Below are positions 56,228 through 64,000 of a stretch of 64,000 nt of DNA, piece by piece. The notes under the pieces are model-generated. The model saw nothing but the letters and a program-made list of their open reading frames with translations. It had not been told where the DNA came from and did not search any database. Each line of letters opens with the position of its first letter. Positions within the stretch are counted from its first letter, which is position 1. The DNA comes from Saposhnikovia divaricata (Eukaryota; Streptophyta; Magnoliopsida; Apiales; Apiaceae), in NCBI GenBank assembly GCA_036435485.1, contig CM071598.1, forward strand, positions 200,115,148 to 200,179,147, in the 5' to 3' direction. The position numbers and the translations under genes were made by a program.

Positions 56228-57775
56228 TGAAGGGTTTCGGGGCATAAACGCAGCAAAAACAGTCGTAAAACAATAAAAATCCAAAACCCTAATCATAGGA
56301 TCCATGTATAAGACATGCTGATTATGGTCAATAGAATCATTACCTTTACGAAGCTTTACGAATTCGGTTGACAGATGGAGGTCCTAGATTGTGATCACCA
56401 CGCAGCCCTTGATGCAAGATCCGCGTCTCTAAATCGTCCACACGAACGTTCGATCGTCCAACGATCCAAGGAGCAGGTACTAGCCAAAATCAGCCTCTCT
56501 CTCTCTCTCTCTAGCCTCTCAAAGAATAGAGCATCTAGGGTTTTTAAGAAAAACGATTTTGCAAAAGTGTTACCCTAACCAATACATCTTTATGTATTTA
56601 TAGAGAGAAAGATGGGCCTAACCCTAATCAGCTTGGGCTTTTATTAAAACAAACTGATTTGGGTTTTTAATGAATTAAATGCGAAATAACATTTAATTAA
56701 CTAAGTCTAACTCAATTAATTATTTATCCAATTTCGAATTTATAATCATTTAATTAAAAACGAAATCTGATTCCATAATCAATTTCGAATTTTAATTATT
56801 TAATTTAAATCTGATATTTAAATTAAAACTCCTTTTAAAACGTTCTTATTGTGTAACCCTTTAGGTTATTATTACGTTGGCAATAATTTTAATATCCAAT
56901 AATAAAATTATAAACAATGAGTGGGATCTAGTAATACATCTTTTTTACCCAAGTAATAATAATAATTGGTGATCCAATTAAACCTTTCGTGATAAATGTT
57001 TCCATGTAATATAATCCCTTTAACCAAATATTATAGATTAAACTCGAGGCATGTATTTCGTCATCCTCTTCAACATTTAATCCAGGTTTACTTGATCCAT
57101 GAGTAGACTATTAAAACAAATCAATATTTGAGCACGGCCATGCATTTTATAGTCTCACTCAATCAAGAGGCCAATAATATCTCTCCTAATTCTAGGAGGG
57201 TTAAATCCTTTATTTATCATTCATATTTCTCATACGACTCATAATATACCCGATGTCCACTTTTATCATCACCCGATCAAAGGTAACTTTTAATGGGGTC
57301 AAAGTACATTAATCCTCGTATAGAAATATAATGATCTCGAGTCAAAGGATCATTACACCATTATCACTGTGAGTCTTTCTTATGACTTTATTAAACATGA
57401 AGAATCTCACTTTTGGTCTGTCCAGTACCATGTACCCTTACATGTACCTATGTATTGACTTTAGTATCTCCATACTGATAACCAATGAGATGTGGTTATC
57501 TGTCAAACAACATACTAGTCTATTTATGTATTATTATTGTCCTATATAATAATACTCGACTAGGGACCTTTAAGAATATGATATATTATATAATCTCAAG
57601 TTCAAGTCATGTACTTAAACTATACAATGTGTATCATGATTCTAAGGACATTTATTATGCTAACAAATATATCGCAGTAATTAAAGTCATAATAAATACG
57701 TTTATTGAATAATCGAATGGCATAAAGGTTTATTAAAAGAACCAATGTATTGCCTCTAGGGCACCTACACTAACA
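56228..57775 (-). repeat. copia 3' LTR (minus strand)
   Basis: 1,548 bp from TGAAGGGTTTCGG to CCTACACTAACA; TATAAATA on the minus strand at about 56594-56602. ORF 57485-57712 is chance. Confidence 0.93.
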
Positions 57776-57789
57776 ATCTCCCACTTGCA
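57776..57789 (-). promoter_or_regulatory. copia polypurine tract (minus strand)
   Basis: The minus strand reads TGCAAGTGGGAGAT directly before the LTR, as at 33289. Confidence 0.85.
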
Positions 57790-60700
57790 CTAGAGCCAAT
57801 CACCCATGTATCTAATACCCATGGAACTAGTATGACCTTCGTGCTTCTGCTGCGACAAAACCTTGGTCAGTGGGTCCGCAACATTATCATTAGTATGCAC
57901 TTTACATATATGTATATCTCCTCTCTCGTTTATCTCTCGAAGAAGATGATATCTTCTAAGTATATGCTTTGCCTTGGAATGGGACCTTGGTTCCTTAGCC
58001 TGCGCAATGGCTCCATTGTTATCGCAATACAGATCAACTGGATCTGCGATCGACGGAACCACACCAAGTTCGGTAATGAATTTCCGAATCCAAACAGCCT
58101 CTTTGGCTGCTTCACTAGCGGTAGTATACTCAGCTTCCATTGTAGAATCAGCTACTGTCTCTTGCTTCGAACTTTTCCAGCTTACAGCACCTCCATTTAG
58201 ACAAAACACGAATCCAGACTGGGACGCAGAATCGTCCCTATCTGTCTGGAAACTAGCATCAGTGTAACCTTTTACGACCAGCTTCTCATCTCCTCCGTAT
58301 ATCAAGAACGAATCCTTAGTCCGTTTAAGGTACTTAAGAATATTCTTGACAGCTGTCCAGTGACCCTCACCTGGATTAGACTGGTACCTGCTCATCATGC
58401 TTAAAGCATACGAGACATCAGGACGAGTACATATCATTGCATACATTATAGAACCAATTGCCGAAGCATATGGTACTTTACTCATACGGTCCTTATCATC
58501 TGATGATTTAGGACAGTTTTCCTTTGAGATCACTATCCCATGAGACACCGGGATAAAGCCCCTCTTTGCCTCTTGCATTCCAAAACGATGCAATACTTTG
58601 TCAATGTATGTACTCTAACTTAGGCTGATTAATCTTTTAGATCTATCTCTATAGATCCTGATCCTTAAGATATAGGTAGCATCGCCTAAGTCTTTCATCG
58701 AGAAACTTTTTCCCAACCAAGTCTTCACATCCTGTAGAGAAGGAATGTCATTCCCTATTAGTAATATATCATCCACATATAATACTAGGAATGCCACATG
58801 GCTCCCACTAACCTTCTTGTAAACACACGGCTCATCCTCATTTTGTTTGAAGCCAAACTCTTTGACTGTTTCATCAAAACGGATGTTCCACCTCCTTGAG
58901 GCCTGCTTCAATCCATAAATAGATCATAGCAACTTACAAACCATTCTAGCAAACTTTGGATCGACAAAACCCTCAGGTTGTGTCATGTACACATCCTCTT
59001 CTAAGCTTCCATTTAAGAAAGCAGTCTTGACATCCATTTGCCAGATTTCATAGTCATAATAAGCCCCTATCGCAAGCAAAATCCTGATGGACTTGACCAT
59101 AGCTAGCGGTGAGAAAGTTTCATCATAGTCAATACCATGAATTTGCTTGAAACCTTTCGCCACCAGTCTTGTGTTTTAGGTCTGTAAATTTCCATCCATG
59201 TCAGTTTTCTTCTTGAAAACCCACTTGCACTCTATGGGTTTCACCCCATCAGGTGGTGCAACCAAAGTCCATACTTTGTTTTCATACATGGAATCCATCT
59301 CAGATTTCATGGCTTCCAGCCATCTCTCAGAATCTGGACTATTCATAGCATCCTTGTAGGTGAGAGGCTCATCATTATCTACAAGCATCACATCGCCACC
59401 TTGGGTCAGGAGAAATCCATAATATCTCTCTGGCTCATGGCGAATCCTACTTGATCTACGAACAACCTGTGTTTCTTGAGCATTATTATTATCCTGCTCT
59501 TGTTCCACTTCAGGTTTAATGCTATTTTGTGGTTCTCGATCTTCATCGAGATCAATAGTTCTCCCAATGTTTCTTTTGGAAACAAAATCCTTTTCCATGA
59601 AGACAGCATCTCGAGCAATGAACACTTTCTGCTCAGAAGGACTATAAAAATAATACGCCTTTGTTTCTTTAGGGTATCCCACAAAATTGCACTCTTCGGA
59701 TTTAGGTCCAAGCTTGTCAGATACTTGACGTTTTACAAACGTCTTCCATCCCCAAACTTTCATAAAGTTCATGCTTGACCGTTTCTCCTCCCATATCTCA
59801 TATGGAGTCTTTTGAACCTTCTTGGTTGGAACACGGTTAAGTGTGAAAGCCGCTGTTTCTAGAGCATATCCCCAGAAACTTATTGGAAGATCTGCATGAC
59901 TCATCATCGATCGTACCATGTCCAACAGGGTACGATTTCTCCTCTCTGAAACTCCATTCCATTGAGGTGTACCTGGCGGAGTGAGTTGTGATACAATACC
60001 ACAATCCTTTAAATACTCTTTAAATTCGGTGCTTAAGTATTCACCCCCACGATCGGATCGTAAGATTTTAATACTTGCACCTCCGCCTATTTGCTTCTCT
60101 ACTTCAACCTTGTATTCTTTGAATTTTTCAAAAGAATCGGATTTATTCTTCATAAGATATACATATCCATATCTACTGAAGTTATCAGTAAATGTTATGA
60201 AGTAGTAGTAGCCTCCTCTAGCCATCGCACGCATTGGGCCACATATATCACTATGTATTAGCTCCAAACGTTCAGTGGCCCTTTGACCCTTACCAGTAAA
60301 AGGGGCTTTAGTCATCTTACCAAGCAAACAAGATTCGCATTTTCGTATGATTCAAAATCAAACTTATCCAAGTATCCATCCTTATGTAATTTGGAAATGC
60401 GTTTCTCATTTATATGGCCTAGACGACAATGCCAGAGGTATGTTTGATTTGAGTCATTTACTTTAAGTCGTTTGTTTTCTATGTTACAGACAGGATTATC
60501 TAAATCAAGAACATATAAACCATTAAATAAACGCGCAACACCATAGGTTAAATCATTCAAAGCAAAAGAGCAACTGTTGTTCTTTATTGTAAATGAAAAA
60601 CCTTTCTTGTCCAAACAAGAAACAGAAATAATGTTTCTGCGAATCGCAGGCACGTAAAAACAGTCTTCAAGTTCTAAAACAAGCCCAGAGGGCAAAGATA

Positions 60701-61757
60701 AATAATAAGTTCCTACAGCTAAAGCAGCAACTTTTGCTCCATTGCCTACTCGTAGGTCCACTTCTCCCTTAGCCAAAGTCCTACTTCTCTACAGTTCCTG
60801 CACATTTATACAAATGTGAGAAGCACATCCGGTATCCAATACCCAAGACGTAGAAATAGACAGATTGACTTCTATAACATAAATACCTGATCCAGAAATC
60901 TGAACACCCTTCATTTTCTTCAGATCATCCAAGTAAGCAGTACAGTTTCTCTTCCAATGACCAGGCTTGTGGCAATAGTGACAATCACCTTTGTCAGCCG
61001 TTACGACATCTCCCTTCGGCTTTTTAGCCTTTTTGAAAGAGGGCTTAGAAGGACCAAGAACTTTTGATGCTACCTTTTTCTTGCCCTTCCATTTCCCCTT
61101 TCCCTTAGCACCTTTCTTGCCCACCATCATTATGGGAACTTTCTCAGGTGCCTTGACCATATTTGCTTCAGTGGTCCTCAGCATGGCCAACAATTCCATA
61201 GGAGTCTTATCTTGCTCAGTCATATTAAAAGTCATAATGAACTGAGTATAGTCGCTGTTCAAAGATTGCAAGATTATATCGACTTGAGCCTCTCGCTGAA
61301 GCGGGAAACCCAAACGAGCAAGGTAATCACAATACCCAATCATCTTTAGAACATGTGGTCCAACTGGTCCGTTGCCCTGCTTGCACGAGAAGAGTGCTTT
61401 GCTCGTGTTGAACTTTTCCACACGAGCCTGTGACTGAAACATCGTCGAAAGATGTTCAAACATAGTATAAGCATTCATATCAAAATGCTGCTTCTGAAGC
61501 TCAGCATCCATAGTAGCAAGCATAAGACAAGCCACATCAGTTGCATCATCAATATGCTTCTGATAAGCATTTCGTTGAGCAGCAGTGGCATTGTTAGTAG
61601 AGGCTGCCGGTGGAGGAATATCAATCACATAAGATTTCTTTTCCTGCATGAGAACAATTCTCAAATTCCTAGACCAGTCAAGGAAGTTTGATCCTGTCAG
61701 CTTGTCCTTCTCAAGGACTGTTCGTACAGAGAAACTGTTGTTTGTGTTTTGTGCCAT
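57790..61757 (-). pseudogene. copia gag-pol polyprotein with four stops and one frameshift
   Basis: Starts MAQNTNNS at 61757. Gag with zinc knuckle CHYCHKPGHWKRNC; protease WVLDTGCASHIC (~60830); integrase (HCRLGHINEK, IHSDIC, RSDRGGEY, WNGVSERRN); RT (KWVFKKK, MDVKTAFLNG, YVDDILLIGN); complete RNase H (YTDASFQT, SSKQETVADSTMEAEY, LYCDNNGAI) to LTKVLSQQ. Stops at about 60789 (Gln codon), 59176, 58922 and 58612; frameshift near 60335. Otherwise all domains are full length, so it documents what the copy at 29632 lost. Confidence 0.94.
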
Positions 61758-63571
61758 TTGTTTTCTACAATGATAAAATGCATAAGATAAATTAGATTGT
61801 TACAATAATTATGTTCAAGTGATTATTACATATTCATAATATTTATCTCCCACTATTTTTATCAAATTAATAGCCCTTACTATTAAATCGGAAAGAATAT
61901 CCCATAAATCTTTCTAGTGAGCCAAGATCCATATTTCATCATATCCTAAGTCAACCACTGGTAGTCCTTAAAACATGATTATTTAGGTAGACAACAGTTG
62001 TCAATTATATCATATATAATTCTTGGATAGTTTGGTGAACAACAATTGTTCTTGTCTATCTAATAGATTTTGAACCAAACTCTATGCTTCTAAGTTCATA
62101 ATAATTGAATATAACCGTTTATTTTCACCTTATTATGACGACTCAGTTAAGTTAAACCCAATGATACAACGGTCGAATATAACCGCTTATATTCGTCACA
62201 TCTCACCACGATAGACAGGAGTCCCCTGCCACTGGCAGTCATTCCCCTTATCGATCTAGGATTCAATGAGTGTTCATTCATTGGAAAGCATCCGATTAAA
62301 ACTTAATATTTTGTTAAGGGGTTTCAAAATTAAAACGACCATGATCACATCATAAAGAGATTCCCAATTTTTCCTTGAATTAAATACTTCAAATCAATAT
62401 TCATCAATAGTTTGATTTCCAGGTTGTTGGAGGAGTCACAAGTGGCCTCACTTAATACCCAACTTCCTTACAGGTAAAACCCGTTTTTGACAAAATCTCC
62501 CCATATCTAAATAATTGAAAATTTGTATTTTAATTCCGTGTTTCATAAGCACGGAAATCTCATGATCGTTTGTTCATTTTAAAATCTCGAATCGTTACAG
62601 ATTTTATCTTGTTTAGCATGGCAAGCATGGTATGGGTGACGTATCTAATACATACATGATTAATCTAATTAAACATGCATCTCTATCACTACGCATACGT
62701 ATCATCATATGTAAAGTGCATGAAAATAAAATCGTGCTTGGTTATGGCCCAATCCTATATGATCTTTCCAAGCTAATGGAAAAATCTAGGTCAATCTATG
62801 GTGGTTAATAAAACTAAATTATTACATAGTTGGTCTTCATAAATACATGTCTTCATGTCTTCTTTGTGTCAAATGCCTTCATCTCCATTGATCCTTCATT
62901 GCATGCTTCAAATGATCTTCTTATTACATTGAATATAAAACATAACTATACTAATGAAATTACATAAGAACTCGAGTTACATTCGAGATGAACAATTACA
63001 AAGCACCAAGAAAACGACATGCAAGTCGTATTTATAAAACCAAACCATAGTAATAAAAACCACTAACCTATGGGTCTCAAGGCCATAACCAATCACCATG
63101 CTCAATTAACACTTAAGAACATCATCACCATATTATTATATATCACAATATATCATATGAATAGAGCATATGTCATAAGCCCAAATTTTGCAAAATCACG
63201 TATCAAAATACATGCAAATCATGTATCAGAATACATGTCCAGAAGCATATATCAACATATATGCGATCTCAATTCCAGTTACCAGAAACATGTATCAGTA
63301 TACACGTAACCCTAATCCCAGTAAATAGATCGTATCCGTTTGCATCCATCCGACAGTTTATATCATCATACAAACAGATCGTATACATATGAGTCATGGA
63401 AGATTCCAAACATGCTAACATCACTATATCAGATACATACGATTCATCAAACATGTGATATAACAGTTTATAATCAATGTATATCGAAACTATTTCATGG
63501 CAGATTCATAGAACATGCATACATGCATCAAATACAGTAAACACGTAACCAAATCAGCCCCTTATACACGT
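61758..63571 (-). other. Leader of the minus-strand copia element
   Basis: About 1.8 kb, inverted match to 27765-29631. Contains two AACGGTTATATTC-type words like the other copy. Short ORFs here are not conserved between the copies. Confidence 0.65.
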
Positions 63572-63584
63572 AGCTCTGATCCCA
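63572..63584 (-). promoter_or_regulatory. copia primer-binding site (minus strand)
   Basis: The minus strand reads TGGGATCAGAGCT, the Met tRNA PBS with one change from TGGTATCAGAGCT. Confidence 0.88.
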
Positions 63585-63585
63585 T

Positions 63586-64000
63586 TGAAGGGTTTTGGGG
63601 CATAAACGCAGCAAAAACAGTCGTAAAACAATAAAAATCCAAAACCCTAATCATAGGATCCATGTATAAGACATGCTGATTATGGTGAATAGAATCAGTA
63701 CCTTTACGAAGCTTTACGAATTTGGTTGACAGATGGAGGTCCTAGATTGTGATCACCACGCAGCCCTTGATGCAAGATCCGCGTCTCTAAATCGTCCACA
63801 TGAACGTTCGATCGTCCAACGATCCAAGGAGCAGGTACTAGCCAAAATCAGCCTCTCTCTCTCTCTAGCCTCTCAAAGAATAGAGCAGCTAGGGTTTTTA
63901 AGAAAAACGATTTTGCAAAAGTGTTACCCTAACCAATACATCTTTATGTATTTATAGAGAGAAAGATGGGCCTAACCCTAATCAGCTTGGGCTTCAATTA
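63586..64000 (-). repeat. copia 5' LTR, incomplete at the window end
   Basis: 415 bp present, nearly identical to 56228-56640 except for a shorter CT microsatellite (about 63853-63866) and scattered substitutions. Confidence 0.93.

Larger units (their letters stand above)
56228..64000 (-). mobile_element. Ty1/copia element, minus strand, runs off the window
   Basis: Reading minus: 5' LTR (64000-63586, incomplete), PBS, leader, gag-pol, polypurine tract, 3' LTR (57775-56228). LTR start TGTTAGTGTAGG and protein sequence show it is the same family as 26213-34844. More complete in RT and RNase H than that copy, but carries four stops and one frameshift. It sits in the Tat 3' UTR; the outer TSD partner is outside. 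Confidence 0.93.

Overview
The window looks like plant intergenic heterochromatin (flowering plant; eudicot is my guess). It contains Ty1/copia, Tekay-like chromovirus, Athila and Tat Ty3/gypsy elements, CACTA, Helitron, hAT and PIF/Harbinger MITEs, and intron-bearing scraps of plant genes. I see no intact host gene. Nearly everything is transposable element (TE) sequence, nested up to three deep, and several layers are proved by target-site duplications (TSDs) read directly.

Layout. 1-10240: the 3' end of a copia element is split by a ~3.1 kb solo LTR (201-9723, TSD ATATT), itself split by a minus-strand Tekay-like element with 3.1 kb LTRs (374-6762, TSD ATAAG). 10246-11330: remnants of a CACTA end. 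11331-~43671: a composite CACTA-like element carrying pieces of at least five unrelated host genes: cytosolic GAPDH, a GSK3/Shaggy kinase, pyruvate phosphate dikinase (PPDK), a mitochondrial-type EF-G and a raffinose-synthase/SIP-like protein. It has been invaded by a SINE-like insertion, a hAT MITE, a Helitron (with an internal Tourist-like MITE), a Tat 3' fragment, a solo LTR and an 18.8 kb Athila derivative (21147-39967, TSD AAAAT, inside a PPDK exon). The Athila holds a copia element (26213-34844, TSD AATAC) inside its protease.

43672-48194: two CACTA termini face each other; behind each lies a ~170-bp tandem array, and the two arrays are homologous but inverted. 48195-56227: a degraded Tat element with its 5' LTR, gag, protease, RT, two RNase H domains and integrase; its 3' LTR lies outside. 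56228-64000: a minus-strand copia element of the same family as the one at 26213, running off the window.

None of the coding regions is fully open; all carry stops, frameshifts or deletions. The non-autonomous elements (the Athila lacking RT and integrase, the copia lacking most of RNase H, the MITEs, the gene-capturing CACTA) would have needed proteins supplied in trans. The oldest layers are the CACTA capture element and outer copia; the copia at 26213 is the youngest proven layer, its LTRs differing at only about a dozen places by eye.
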